DNA of 64,000 nucleotides from assembly GCA_035442025.1 (NCBI GenBank), contig DAORPQ010000003.1, positions 1 through 64,000 of the forward strand, given 5' to 3'. Shown piece after piece: positions 1 to 9,277 of this stretch. Source of the DNA: Competibacter_A sp003527885 (lineage in GTDB: Bacteria > Pseudomonadota > Gammaproteobacteria > Competibacterales > Competibacteraceae). The notes below the pieces were generated by a model that was given only the letters and a program-made list of their open reading frames with translations, was not told the origin of the DNA and ran no database searches. Numbering within the stretch: the stretch's first letter is position 1; each line of letters begins with the position of its first letter. Made by a program: the position numbers and the translations under genes.

Positions 1-413
1 GGCTCCAGCCAAATCCGCTGCTCCAACACGAGATCGCCCACGGCAAAACGCCAGACCGGCATACGGCCTTCCAGGCGGAAGGATTCGACATGCACGTAGC
101 CCCGTGGCTCGACGACCGTCTCGCTCCAGCGGTTGCTGCACAATGCAATGTCCCGCACCCCGTCCAACAAGGTGGCGTCAGCCTTGGCGAACAGCAACCG
201 GCGACCCAACGGCGACCGCACCGGGGCGATGAGCAGACCGTGGTAGCAACGGGTCAAAGTGCCGGCCACGGTGCCGGCCGCATAGCCGCCCAAGCCGTTG
301 GCCAGCCACCACTCGCGCCGCTCGGCCTGGAGCAAATCCCCGCAAACCGCCCGGCCAAAGCGGATGAAGGAGGGCAGTTCGACGGGGGTGGGCAACGGCT
401 TGGTTTCCGGCAT
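1..413 (-). CDS. Glycogen debranching enzyme, N-terminal part (cut by window edge)
   Basis: Reading leftwards from an ATG at 413, an open frame of about 137 codons continues off the left edge, so only the N-terminus is visible. The stretch REWWLANGLGGYAAGTVAG followed by TRCYHGLLIA is the hallmark of the N-terminal domain of bacterial/archaeal-type glycogen debranching enzymes (GDE_N), which precedes a GH133-type amylo-alpha-1,6-glucosidase domain. The family removes alpha-1,6 branch points from glycogen or limit dextrin in the cytoplasm. The catalytic domain lies outside the window, so activity cannot be judged. The next gene (DUF192) lies 47 bp upstream on the same strand and could be co-transcribed. 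Confidence 0.85.
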   Translation of the reverse strand, partial: MPETKPLPTPVELPSFIRFGRAVCGDLLQAERREWWLANGLGGYAAGTVAGTLTRCYHGLLIAPVRSPLGRRLLFAKADATLLDGVRDIALCSNRWSETVVEPRGYVHVESFRLEGRMPVWRFAVGDLVLEQRIWLE

Positions 414-460
414 GGGTCAGTGTCTTGTTAGGATAAGAATGGAATTACAAATGACGGCGG

Positions 461-895
461 CTAGTGCAGCCGCAGCCGGTCGCCGGGCCGGATGCCGCGT
501 CGCGCCGCTTCGCCGGCGTTGATCTCTAAAATGTAGCGCACGGTCGGCGTCTTGCTCGGATAAAGCGGACAGTCCGCTCTCTGGCAGGGCGGCGCTTCCG
601 CCACGATCTGTGACAAGCGCCCTTCGCTGTCAAAATACAGCAAATCCAGCGGAATAAGCGTGTTCTTCATCCAGAATACCGCCGGCCCCGGCGCTTGCAC
701 GAACAACATGCCCCGGTCGCCGGGCAGCTCGGTGCGGAACATCAGGCCGCGCTCGCGCTGTTCGGGCGTCCGGGCGACTTCCACTTGAAATGCCGCCGCG
801 CCGACCGTCACTTGCACCGGCTCCGACGCTGTTACCGCGATGGGCAACAGACAGGCCGCCAACAATAACGCGCTAAAATCAAAATTGATTTTCAT
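461..895 (-). CDS. DUF192 family exported protein
   Basis: About 144 residues. A hydrophobic signal peptide (residues 1-24, ending near VTASEP) is followed by a DUF192 domain. Family landmarks seen are RTPEQRERGLMFR, GMLFVQ, FWMKNTLIPLDLLYFD and the C-terminal EINAGEAARRGIRPGDRL. DUF192 proteins are small beta-rich extracytoplasmic proteins of unknown function. I chose the ATG at 895 because the signal peptide starts there; an in-frame GTG at 904 would add MRG. It is followed by the debranching enzyme on the same strand. The 239 bp separating it from the divergent tgt gene should hold both promoters. Confidence 0.85.
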   Translation of the reverse strand: MKINFDFSALLLAACLLPIAVTASEPVQVTVGAAAFQVEVARTPEQRERGLMFRTELPGDRGMLFVQAPGPAVFWMKNTLIPLDLLYFDSEGRLSQIVAEAPPCQRADCPLYPSKTPTVRYILEINAGEAARRGIRPGDRLRLH

Positions 896-1134
896 GCCTC
901 TCACTCTGGGATCGGAACCGCTGCGCCGGCGGCCGCCGGCCTCGCCCCACCGCGCGCAGCTTTACCGCTCGTTGAATTCGGCCGTGCGGCACCTTCCGCC
1001 GAACGGCTATTGTCCGGTTATCCGGGCCTGCATCGTTTCGATCCTATCATGGTAAACCAGTCCGCCTTGTCAGCCCGACCGCTTGTCGGCAACATAAGCC
1101 CTTCTCAAAATCCGAGCGACCGCATTTCACTCTC

Positions 1135-2262
1135 ATGCACTTCGAAGTCTTCCACAACGACGGCGCCGCGCGCCGCGGCCGGTTGCGTTTCCCGCGCGGC
1201 ACGGTGGAAACCCCGGCCTTCATGCCGGTCGGCACCTACGGCACGGTCAAGACCCTGACCCCGGAAGAGGTGCGCGCCAGCGGCGCTGAAATCATCCTGG
1301 GCAACACCTTTCACCTGATGTTGCGACCCGGCGCGGCCATCATCGAACAGCACGGCGACCTGCACGGTTTCATGCACTGGGACGGGCCGATTCTGACCGA
1401 TTCCGGCGGCTTTCAGGTGTTCAGTCTGGCGGCGATTCGCAAGATCAGCGAAGCCGGCGTGAAATTTCAGTCACCGGTGGACGGCGGCACGGTATTTCTG
1501 GGACCGGAGGAATCGATGGCGGTCCAGCGTTCGCTCGGCTCGGACATCGTCATGATTTTCGACGAATGCACCCCCTATCCGGCCACCGAAAGCGCAGCGC
1601 GCCAGTCCATGGAACTGTCGCTGCGCTGGGCGCGACGCAGCAAGATCGCCCACGGCGACAACCCCGCCGCGCTGTTCGGCATCGTGCAGGGCGGCATGTA
1701 CCCCCATTTGCGCCAGGTCTCGGCGGACGGCTTATGCGAGATCGGTTTCGACGGCTACGCCATCGGCGGTCTGGCCGTGGGAGAACCGCCGGCCGAACGC
1801 CTCCACATTCTCGAAGGCGCCCTGCCGCTGCTGCCGCAACGCGCGCCGCGTTATCTGATGGGCGTCGGCAAGCCGGAAGACATCGTCGAAGCGGTGCGTC
1901 GGGGCGTCGATTTGTTCGACTGCGTGCTGCCGACCCGCAACGCGCGCAACGGCCATCTTTTCACCCATCACGGCGACATCCGCATCCGCAACAGCCGCTA
2001 TCGCCACGATGACCGCCCCCTGGACCAACGCTGCGGTTGTTATACCTGCCGCCATTACAGCCGCGCCTACTTGCGCCATCTCGACCAGTGCCGCGAAACC
2101 CTCGGCGCCCGGCTCAACACCATTCACAACCTGCACTACTATCAGGAGCTCATGCAAGCCCTGCGCGAAGCCATCGCCGGTCAGCGACTGGCGACATTCG
2201 CCGCAGAACTCTACGAAAAGCGCGGGCAAATCGCCCTACCCGTGTATAATGACGCGCTTTAA
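1135..2262 (+). CDS. tgt: tRNA-guanine transglycosylase (queuine tRNA-ribosyltransferase)
   Basis: 375 residues, the normal length. It exchanges the wobble guanine of GUN-anticodon tRNAs (Asp, Asn, His, Tyr) for preQ1 in queuosine synthesis. Asp89 in LTDSGGFQVFSL, Asp143 in MIFDECTPYP and Asp262 in DLFDCVLPTRNARNGH match the general acid/base, substrate-binding and nucleophilic aspartates. Cys300, Cys302, Cys305 and His331 form the zinc site (CGCYTC with a downstream HNLH). It heads a plus-strand block with yajC-secD-secF, a common order. The usual upstream partner queA is not here; the upstream neighbour is the divergent DUF192 gene. Confidence 0.98.
   Translation: MHFEVFHNDGAARRGRLRFPRGTVETPAFMPVGTYGTVKTLTPEEVRASGAEIILGNTFHLMLRPGAAIIEQHGDLHGFMHWDGPILTDSGGFQVFSLAAIRKISEAGVKFQSPVDGGTVFLGPEESMAVQRSLGSDIVMIFDECTPYPATESAARQSMELSLRWARRSKIAHGDNPAALFGIVQGGMYPHLRQVSADGLCEIGFDGYAIGGLAVGEPPAERLHILEGALPLLPQRAPRYLMGVGKPEDIVEAVRRGVDLFDCVLPTRNARNGHLFTHHGDIRIRNSRYRHDDRPLDQRCGCYTCRHYSRAYLRHLDQCRETLGARLNTIHNLHYYQELMQALREAIAGQRLATFAAELYEKRGQIALPVYNDAL
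2245..2250 (+). promoter_or_regulatory. Possible -10 element upstream of yajC
   Basis: A perfect TATAAT lies in the last codons of tgt, about 120 bp before the yajC start. No good -35 hexamer is seen 17 bp upstream (GCGGGC), so this is a weak prediction of a separate yajC-secDF promoter. Confidence 0.25.
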
Positions 2263-2370
2263 AAACCGGCCTCGAACCCCGCCCCCGCACCGATGCCGCC
2301 CGCCGCCAGCCCTTCCCGATTCGCTGCGGGTGCCCCCGCGGCACGAGGCTAGCCATCACCGAGGAGCCCC

Positions 2371-2724
2371 ATGGAAAGCCTATTGAACTTCTTCATCCGA
2401 GACGCCGCCGCCCAAACCGCCACCGGCGCTACCGCCGACGGCGCGATGGGCTTGATGAACCTGCTGTTTCCCATCATCCTGATCGCGGCGTTTTACTTCC
2501 TGTTGATCCGCCCGCAGACCAAGCGCGCCAAGGAACACAAGCAGATGGTGGACGGCCTGAAGAAAGGCGATGAAATCGTAACCGGTGGCGGGGTGCTGGC
2601 GCGCATCACCGACGTGGGTGACAACTTCGTTCAGGCCGAAATCGCCGACGGCGTGCAGATCAGGGTTCAAAAGCAAGCGGTCGGCTCACTGATGCCCAAG
2701 GGCACCTTCAAAGGCAATTTGTAA
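2371..2724 (+). CDS. yajC: Sec translocase accessory subunit YajC
   Basis: 117 residues. A single membrane segment (about residues 28-48, LLFPIILIAAFYFLLIRPQ) is followed by the conserved KRAKEHKQMVDGLKKGDEIVTGGG and a small cytoplasmic beta domain. YajC associates with SecDF-YidC at the inner membrane and supports protein export. A GAGGAGC ribosome-binding site precedes the ATG. secD follows after 36 bp, as in most gammaproteobacteria. Confidence 0.97.
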   Translation: MESLLNFFIRDAAAQTATGATADGAMGLMNLLFPIILIAAFYFLLIRPQTKRAKEHKQMVDGLKKGDEIVTGGGVLARITDVGDNFVQAEIADGVQIRVQKQAVGSLMPKGTFKGNL

Positions 2725-2760
2725 TCGCGCCCCCGGCGCTCACGCGGGAATCACCGTTTC

Positions 2761-4632
2761 ATGCCTACTCCGCACGCCCTGAACCAATACGCCTGGTGGA
2801 AATATCTGCTGATCGGCTTCGTCATTTTTTGGGGGTTGATCTTCGCGCTGCCCAATCTGTTCGGCGAAGATCCCGCCGTGCAGATTTCCGGCGCCCGCGC
2901 CAACATCCCCATCGACGCCGCGTTTCAAACTCGGGTCAACACCGTACTCGACAGCGAAAAGCTGCCCCACAAACGGCTGGAACTGGAAGCCGACCGGCTG
3001 TTGATCCGCTTTTCCGATTCCGAAGAACAGCTCAAAGCCGCCGACATCCTCAAAGATCGCTTGGGTCGCGACTACATCGTCGCCCTCAATCTCGCCTCCT
3101 CGGCACCGTCCTTCCTGCGCGCGCTCGGCCTGAACCCGATGTATCTGGGGCTGGACTTGCGCGGCGGCGTGCATTTTTTAATGCAGGTCGACATGGACGC
3201 CACCGTCAAGCAGGTGGAAGACAGCTACGTGGATGAAATCCGCGGCCAATTGCGCAACGATAAAGTCCAGTACACCTCGGTGGGCCGCGCCGCCAGCGGC
3301 GGTGTGCAGGTCGAATTCAAGGACGCCGCCGAACGCGACAAGGCCGCGCCTCTACTGCGCAAGAGCCTCGGCAACCTGCAACAGAGCGAGGTAGGACCGC
3401 TCGGCCTCAAGCTGACGCTGGGCGAAGCGGAAATCAAGGAGAAACGCGATTTCGCCCTGCAACAGAACATCACCACCCTGCGCAACCGGGTCAACGAACT
3501 GGGAGTCGCCGAACCGATCATCCAGCAGCAGGGCAGCGACCGGATCGTGGTGCAACTGCCCGGCGTCCAGGATACCGCCCGCGCCAAGGAAATTCTCGGG
3601 GCGACCGCCACCCTGGAATTCAGGCTGGCCGACGAGGAAAACGACTGGAACCAGGCCGCGACCACCAACCGGATTCCGCTTAACTCGCGGCTGTACAAGG
3701 ATCGTGAAGGCCGGCCAGTGCTGCTGCAAAAGCGGGTGATGCTGACCGGCGATTCCATCGTGGACGCCTCTTCCGGTCTCGACCAGCAAAGCGGCGGGCC
3801 GGCGGTGTTCATCTCGCTGGACGGCAAAGGCGCCAGCCGCATGGAGGCCGGCACCAAGGACAACATCGGCAAGCGCATGGCGGTGGTGTTCATCGAGAAT
3901 AAAATTGAAACCAAGCGGGTGGGCGACGAGATCAAAAAGAGCACCTTCACGGTCGAGGAAGTTATCAACGTCGCCACCATCCGCGACCGGCTGGGCCGCC
4001 GCTTCCAGATCACCGGTCTGGACAGCACCCGCGAAGCGCGCGACTTGGCGTTGCTGTTGCGGGCCGGCGCCCTGGTCAGCCCCATCGAAATCATCGAGGA
4101 GCGCACGGTCGGACCCAGCGCCGGCAAGGAAAACATCGCCCAGGGCTTCCGTGCCGCCGCCATCGCGTTGCTGGTGATCGCCGGTTTTATGACCTGGCGT
4201 TACAAAATCTTCGGTCTGATCGCTACCGCCGCGCTGGTGGCCAACGTCGTGCTGCTGATCGCCGCCCTGTCGATGCTGCAAGCCACCCTCACCTTGCCCG
4301 GCATTGCCGGCATCGTGCTGACCATGGGCATGGCGGTCGATGCCAACGTACTGATTTACGAGCGTATCCGCGAAGAACTGCGCAACGGCAACAGCCCGCA
4401 GGCGGCGATTCACGCCGGCTTCGACCGGGCCTTCGACACCATTCTCGACTCCAATCTGACCACCCTGATCGCCGCGATCATGCTGTTCGGTTTCGGCACC
4501 GGCCCGATCAAAGGTTTCGCGGTCACGCTCAGTATCGGCATTCTGACTTCCATGTTCACGGCGGTCACCGGCTCGCGGGCACTGGTCAATCTCCTTTACG
4601 GCGGCCGCAAGCTGCAAACGCTAAACGTCTAA
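2761..4632 (+). CDS. secD: Protein translocase subunit SecD
   Basis: 623 residues, normal for gammaproteobacterial SecD. An N-terminal membrane segment (about 15-32) is followed by the signature LGLDLRGGVHFLMQVD, a large periplasmic domain, and five C-terminal membrane segments that include GMAVDANVLIYERIREE. SecD and SecF form an RND-type proton-driven pump that pulls preproteins out of SecYEG on the periplasmic side. secF starts 19 bp downstream and is clearly co-transcribed. Confidence 0.98.
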   Translation: MPTPHALNQYAWWKYLLIGFVIFWGLIFALPNLFGEDPAVQISGARANIPIDAAFQTRVNTVLDSEKLPHKRLELEADRLLIRFSDSEEQLKAADILKDRLGRDYIVALNLASSAPSFLRALGLNPMYLGLDLRGGVHFLMQVDMDATVKQVEDSYVDEIRGQLRNDKVQYTSVGRAASGGVQVEFKDAAERDKAAPLLRKSLGNLQQSEVGPLGLKLTLGEAEIKEKRDFALQQNITTLRNRVNELGVAEPIIQQQGSDRIVVQLPGVQDTARAKEILGATATLEFRLADEENDWNQAATTNRIPLNSRLYKDREGRPVLLQKRVMLTGDSIVDASSGLDQQSGGPAVFISLDGKGASRMEAGTKDNIGKRMAVVFIENKIETKRVGDEIKKSTFTVEEVINVATIRDRLGRRFQITGLDSTREARDLALLLRAGALVSPIEIIEERTVGPSAGKENIAQGFRAAAIALLVIAGFMTWRYKIFGLIATAALVANVVLLIAALSMLQATLTLPGIAGIVLTMGMAVDANVLIYERIREELRNGNSPQAAIHAGFDRAFDTILDSNLTTLIAAIMLFGFGTGPIKGFAVTLSIGILTSMFTAVTGSRALVNLLYGGRKLQTLNV

Positions 4633-4651
4633 ACGGCGGTGGAATAGGGTT

Positions 4652-5593
4652 ATGTGGCAATTCAGTCTCTACGGCACAAACATCGATTTTCTGCGCTGGC
4701 GCAAGTTGGCGATGATCTGGTCGGCCGCAGTGCTGTTCATCGCAATCGCCGCGCTGCTGGTCCGGGGCATGAACCTGGGTTTGGATTTCACCGGCGGCAC
4801 GGTGCTGGAGGTGCAGTACCCGCAACCGGTGGAAATTCCGAAGGTCCGCGAGACTTTGGCCAAGGCCGGTTTCGACGCTGCCCAAACCCAGCATTTCGGC
4901 ACCGCCCGCGACGTGCTCATCCGCATTCCGCCCCACGACGGGCAGAGCAATGCCGCCACCCTGAGCAACGACGTGCTGCGCGCCCTGCAAGCCGCCGAGG
5001 GCGGCGCGGGAGCCACCCTGGCGCGAGCGGAATTCGTCGGCCCGCAAGTCGGCCGGGAACTGGTGGAACAGGGCGGGCTGGCGGCGCTGGGCGCGCTGGC
5101 GGGCATTCTGATCTATGTCATGTTCCGCTTCGAGTGGCGGCTGGCGGTCGGCACCATCGCCGCCACCGTCCACGACGTGCTGTTCACGGTCGGCTGGTTT
5201 TCGCTGTTTCAGATCGAGTTCGATCTGACGGTGCTGGCGGCGGTGCTGGCGGTGATCGGCTACTCGGTCAACGATACCGTGGTGGTGCTGGATCGCATCC
5301 GCGAGAACTTCCGCAAGCGGCGCAAAGGCTCCACGCTGGAGATCATGAACTTGTCGATCAATGAAACGCTCTCGCGCACCATCATGACCAGTTTCGTGAC
5401 GCTGCTGTCGGTGATCGTCATGTACTTCTTCGGCGGCAGCGTGATGCGCGGTTTTTCGATCGCCATGATCATCGGCATCGTGGTCGGCACTTACTCCTCC
5501 ATCTACATCGCCAGCGCCACCGCACTCTATCTGGGCATCAGCCGCGAGGACTTGCTGCCCCGCGCCAAGGAAACGGCCGACGAGCATCCCTGA
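4652..5593 (+). CDS. secF: Protein translocase subunit SecF
   Basis: 313 residues. An N-terminal membrane segment is followed by GLDFTGGTVLEVQYP, a short periplasmic domain, and five C-terminal membrane segments containing GYSVNDTVVVLDRIREN, the SecF version of the RND motif. It partners SecD and YajC. It ends the tgt-yajC-secDF block; a strong hairpin lies 18 bp beyond its stop. Confidence 0.98.
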   Translation: MWQFSLYGTNIDFLRWRKLAMIWSAAVLFIAIAALLVRGMNLGLDFTGGTVLEVQYPQPVEIPKVRETLAKAGFDAAQTQHFGTARDVLIRIPPHDGQSNAATLSNDVLRALQAAEGGAGATLARAEFVGPQVGRELVEQGGLAALGALAGILIYVMFRFEWRLAVGTIAATVHDVLFTVGWFSLFQIEFDLTVLAAVLAVIGYSVNDTVVVLDRIRENFRKRRKGSTLEIMNLSINETLSRTIMTSFVTLLSVIVMYFFGGSVMRGFSIAMIIGIVVGTYSSIYIASATALYLGISREDLLPRAKETADEHP

Positions 5594-5610
5594 GCGATCC
5601 TCCGAACATG

Positions 5611-5640
5611 CGAGAGGGAGGCTTTTGGCCTCCCTCTTCG
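5611..5640. terminator. Hairpin terminator after secF
   Basis: GAGGGAGGC (5614-5622) pairs perfectly with GCCTCCCTC (5628-5636) around a five-base loop. The T-tract is short (TTCG), so it could serve both secF and the convergent small gene ending at 5664. Confidence 0.7.
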
Positions 5641-5663
5641 CTTCCATCGCAACGCGATGAGGC

Positions 5664-5981
5664 TCAATGAGGAGTTCGAAGCTGGGTGAATGGGTCAGAC
5701 TCGTCTAACTTTGGTATCGCCAGATTCGCTTGTGTGCTATCTTTATGTTGCATCGTATCGCTTGCCACGCCCCGAATGACCAAGCGCGCCCAGCCGGCCG
5801 CGATCAGCCACAACAGGGCGCCCAACGCGACGGGACCGCCCGCCGCAGTGCCTAAGCCATAGGCGATACTGGCCAAACCGCTCAACCAGAACACGCCGAT
5901 CGGGGCGGCGGTGCAGGCCACGCAGCCGTAACGGACGACGGCCGCCGGGGGAATAAAAAATGCGAGCGCGGTTCTCTTCAT
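5664..5981 (-). CDS. Small membrane protein with a CxxC motif, function unknown
   Basis: 105 residues. Two hydrophobic stretches are visible: residues 5-45, which contain Cys20-x-x-Cys23 in RYGCVACTAAPIGVFW, and about 50-70. A polar C-terminal tail follows. GAGG lies about 9 bases before the ATG, supporting this start. I do not recognise a named family. The paired cysteines at the start of a membrane segment could bind a metal or act in thiol exchange, but that is inference only. It is convergent with secF and divergent from the response-regulator gene at 6214. Confidence 0.65.
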   Translation of the reverse strand: MKRTALAFFIPPAAVVRYGCVACTAAPIGVFWLSGLASIAYGLGTAAGGPVALGALLWLIAAGWARLVIRGVASDTMQHKDSTQANLAIPKLDESDPFTQLRTPH

Positions 5982-6213
5982 GACCTATTCCTCAGGGGAG
6001 TTACCAAGGGCTGTCGACCAAGGAGGCCGACAAAGGGAAGGAAGTGTATATCCGTATATTTCGATCTAGGTTCCAATTGCTTATTAATATAAGGTCACCG
6101 GCTCGCAAACGCGAGACGTTTGTCGTTTGTCCGATTAAAAGTCTGCCGCACCTCGTTGCAAAACCGCACCGCGTCCAATATAACTAACAATTCTGATGCC
6201 GTAGGAGGTTTGA
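5982..6213. promoter_or_regulatory. AT-rich divergent promoter region
   Basis: 232 bp between divergent genes. Positions 6040-6095 are markedly AT-rich (GTATATCCGTATATTTCG, then TTATTAATATAAGG), in contrast to the GC-rich flanks, and should contain promoters for both neighbours. No individual -35/-10 pair is convincing. AGGAGGT at about 6204-6210 is the ribosome-binding site of the downstream gene. Confidence 0.45.
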
Positions 6214-7374
6214 ATGAACATCAAAAAGGCACTGGTGGTGGATGACTCGAAAGTTGCCCATCTCACCTTGCGCAAGCTGCTGCTGGAGCGCGGCGTCGAG
6301 GTCGATTGGGTCGGGTCGGGCGAAGATTGCATCAAATATCTGGACAACAAGAAACCCGATATCATTTTCATGGATGTCATGATGCCCGGCATGGACGGTT
6401 TCGAAACCAGCCGGGCCATCACCGGGCAAAACCTCCAGGATTCCCCGCCCATCATCATGTGTTCCGCCAATGCCACCGACGAGGACAAGCGGGATGCCAA
6501 GGAAAGTGGTGCGGTCAGTTTTCTGTCGAAGCCTTATACCCCCGACCAGCTCGATACCGTGTTGCGCACCGTCAGTGAGGGAACCGCCGTCATCTCGCTG
6601 GAAGCGGCGGCGACCTCCTCGACCGCGATCCCGATGCCGACCGTGGTCGAAAAACCGACGCCGGCTCCCGTCGCGCCTTCGCTCGCCGCCAGAGAGGCGC
6701 CGGCCACGCCAGCGCGCGCCGAAGGCGCCGGCGATATCGAGCAACTTGCCGAGCGCGTCGCTTGGGCGGCGGCCGAGAAGGTCGCCCGCGACATCATTCA
6801 AGAACTGGTGCCCAATCTAGCCCGGGAAATCGCCACCCAAACCGCGCGCGGCGTTTCCGAAGACCTGGGACGGCGCGCGGCCCACGCGGCGGTGCGCGCC
6901 GCCCAGGAAGCCGCCAAACAGGTGGCCACCGAAATCGCCCGCGGCACCGCCGAACGCACGGCGCGCAGCGCCGCCCAGGAAAGTGCCCGCAGCGTGGCCG
7001 AACAAGCGGCCCGCGAAGTCAGCGAAGGCGTTTCGCAGCGCAACGTCGCCCGGGGTCTGGAGCTGAACCGCGAGGAATTGTTCAAGGAAATCGAAACCCA
7101 GATCGACCAGCAAAGCAAGGCCAACCTGACCCTGCTCACGTCCAACCCGGAATTCAAACAGCAGCTCGTGCAAACGGTTCGCTCGGGCATTCAACCGGTG
7201 ATCGAAACCATTGCGCGGGAAACCGCCGAGCGGTCGATTTTGCAGGCCAGTTCGAACCTCGCGCCGGCCGAAGGCTCCCTGGCCTCACGCGTGACCTTGG
7301 CGCTGACGCTGGGCATCGTCGCGTTGGTAGGTTCGGCCGCCGCCTTGCTGGGGTACGTTTTCAAACTGTTTTGA
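6214..7374 (+). CDS. Response regulator with long helical domain and C-terminal membrane anchor
   Basis: 386 residues. Residues 1-120 are a CheY-like receiver: Asp10-Asp11 acidic pair, phosphoacceptor Asp54 in FMDVMMPGMDG, and Lys106 in FLSKPYTP. A Pro/Ala linker (about 130-165) leads to a roughly 150-residue Ala/Arg/Glu-rich amphipathic helix with near 11-residue periodicity (ARGTAERTARSAAQESARS and similar). The protein ends in one membrane segment (about 361-383) with almost nothing after it. There is no DNA-binding, enzymatic or other known output domain. The parts suggest a tail-anchored receiver on a coiled-coil stalk. No cognate kinase is adjacent; ggt follows after about 90 bp. Confidence 0.85.
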   Translation: MNIKKALVVDDSKVAHLTLRKLLLERGVEVDWVGSGEDCIKYLDNKKPDIIFMDVMMPGMDGFETSRAITGQNLQDSPPIIMCSANATDEDKRDAKESGAVSFLSKPYTPDQLDTVLRTVSEGTAVISLEAAATSSTAIPMPTVVEKPTPAPVAPSLAAREAPATPARAEGAGDIEQLAERVAWAAAEKVARDIIQELVPNLAREIATQTARGVSEDLGRRAAHAAVRAAQEAAKQVATEIARGTAERTARSAAQESARSVAEQAAREVSEGVSQRNVARGLELNREELFKEIETQIDQQSKANLTLLTSNPEFKQQLVQTVRSGIQPVIETIARETAERSILQASSNLAPAEGSLASRVTLALTLGIVALVGSAAALLGYVFKLF

Positions 7375-7465
7375 AGCACGGCGCCGCCACCGGATGGCCA
7401 ACATCCGGCGGGACGGGTGGCGGCGTGGTGGTTTTGCCGCAAGCGGGTGTTGGAATGGAGGTCTC

Positions 7466-9205
7466 ATGCTCCAATCGATTCGGCGTTCGCGCTGCTTTGG
7501 TCCGCTGCTATTGGCTCTGCTGGGCGTGCTGTCGCCGGGCGCGGGCCGGTCCGATGTCACCCCCTACGGCCCCCTCGACCGCCTCCACCCGGTCGTGGCT
7601 CGTAACGGCATGGCCGTCACCCAGGAAGCGCTGGCCACCCGAGCCGGCGTAGATATCCTGCGGCAAGGCGGCAACGCGGTGGATGCTGCGGTGGCGATCG
7701 GTTTCGCGCTGGCGGTCACCTTGCCCCAGGCCGGAAATTTGGGCGGCGGCGGCTTCATGCTGGTTTACGATGCCGCTGAAAAGCGAAGCGAAGCCATCGA
7801 CTTCCGGGAAGTCGCGCCGGCCGCCATCCGGCGGGATTTCTATCTGAACGAAAAGGGTGAGGTGGATGAAACCCGCATCCGCCACAGCCATCAGGCCGCC
7901 GGCGTGCCGGGCACCGTGGCCGGACTGGCGCTCGCCCACGGCCGCCACGGCCGCCTGCCGTGGCCGAAACTGATCGCGCCCGCTATCCGTTTGGCCGAAC
8001 AGGGTATTGCGGTCAGCCCCGAACTGGCCCATTCGCTTCAGGAATCCCGCGAACGCATGGCGCACTGGCCGGCCAGCCTGAAACAGTTTTTCAAGCCGGA
8101 CGGCTCCGCCTACCACGCCGGCGAGACACTGGCCCAGCCGGATTTGGCGGCGTCGCTCAAGCTGATCGCGGAACATGGCTCACCGGCGTTTTACCGAGGT
8201 GAAATCGCCCGTCGGCTGGTCGCCGACATGAAGGCGCACGGTGGCCTGATCGAACCGGACGATCTCAAGCGGTACCGGGCGGTGGTCCGGGAGCCGGTGC
8301 GCGGCAGCTATCGCGGTTACGACATCGTGTCGATGCCGCCGCCCAGCTCCGGCGGCGTCCATCTCGTTCAATTGCTCAACATGATGGAAAACTGGCCGCT
8401 GGCCGAGTTGGGCGCCGGCAGCGCCGCTGCCATGCACCGCATGGCCGAAGCCATGAAAGTGGCCTACGCCGACCGCAGCGAATATCTGGGCGACCCCGAT
8501 TTTGTCAAGATACCCGTCGCCGGCCTGACTTCCAAAGCCTACGCCAAGGAACTGGCGGGACGCATCGACCTGAACCGCGCCCGGCCGGCTTCCGAGATCA
8601 AACCCGGCCAACCGCAACGCCATGAAAGCGAGCAGACCACCCATTATTCGGTGATCGACCGGGACGGCAACGCGGTCGCCGTGACCTACACGCTGAATTT
8701 TCCCTACGGATCCGCCATCGTGGCGGCGGGCACCGGCATCCTGCTCAACAATGAAATGGACGATTTCGCCGCCAAGCCCGGCACGCCGAACGCCTACGGC
8801 CTGATCGGCGGCGACGCCAACGCCGTGGCGCCCGGCAAACGCCCGCTCAGTTCGATGAGCCCGACCATCGTCCTCAAGGACGGCCAGCCGGTGCTGGTCA
8901 CCGGCAGCCCCGGCGGCAGCCGCATCATCACCACCGTGCTACAAATCATCTCGAACGTCATCGACCACAACATGAACATCGCCCAAGCCACCCTCGCCCC
9001 CCGGTTTCACCATCAATGGCTGCCGGACGAGTTGCGGATCGAGGAAGGCTTCAGCCCCGATACCGTGCGCTTGTTGCGCGCTTTCGGTCACACCATCGCG
9101 GTCAAGGATGCGCTGGGCGACACCCAAAGCATCGCGCGCGAGCCCGGAGGGTTGTACGGCTTTTCCGATCTCCGCCGGCCGGGTGGATCGGCGGCGGGTT
9201 ATTGA
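7466..9205 (+). CDS. ggt: Gamma-glutamyltransferase
   Basis: 579 residues from the ATG at 7466, which has GGAG 5 bases upstream and begins a signal peptide ending near GAGRS. The frame is open further upstream, but that part lacks these signals. The enzyme hydrolyses or transfers the gamma-glutamyl group of glutathione in the periplasm. The N-terminal nucleophile created by autoprocessing is Thr391 in EQTTHYSVIDRDGNAV, the same number as in E. coli. Other landmarks are GGNAVDAAVA, GNLGGGGFM and the SSMSPTIVLKDGQP and GSPGGSRIITT motifs of the small subunit. It appears monocistronic and converges on the signalling cluster. Confidence 0.97.
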   Translation: MLQSIRRSRCFGPLLLALLGVLSPGAGRSDVTPYGPLDRLHPVVARNGMAVTQEALATRAGVDILRQGGNAVDAAVAIGFALAVTLPQAGNLGGGGFMLVYDAAEKRSEAIDFREVAPAAIRRDFYLNEKGEVDETRIRHSHQAAGVPGTVAGLALAHGRHGRLPWPKLIAPAIRLAEQGIAVSPELAHSLQESRERMAHWPASLKQFFKPDGSAYHAGETLAQPDLAASLKLIAEHGSPAFYRGEIARRLVADMKAHGGLIEPDDLKRYRAVVREPVRGSYRGYDIVSMPPPSSGGVHLVQLLNMMENWPLAELGAGSAAAMHRMAEAMKVAYADRSEYLGDPDFVKIPVAGLTSKAYAKELAGRIDLNRARPASEIKPGQPQRHESEQTTHYSVIDRDGNAVAVTYTLNFPYGSAIVAAGTGILLNNEMDDFAAKPGTPNAYGLIGGDANAVAPGKRPLSSMSPTIVLKDGQPVLVTGSPGGSRIITTVLQIISNVIDHNMNIAQATLAPRFHHQWLPDELRIEEGFSPDTVRLLRAFGHTIAVKDALGDTQSIAREPGGLYGFSDLRRPGGSAAGY

Positions 9206-9277
9206 CCCCGCTGGTCCGAGTTTTGCCGGCCGCGCCAACTCAGAGCGCGACGGCGCTCGCGGCTCGCGCGGCTCCGG

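Noticed and set aside
3352..4617. Long minus-strand frame opposite secD
   Set aside because: secD is intact; the frame is a compositional shadow.
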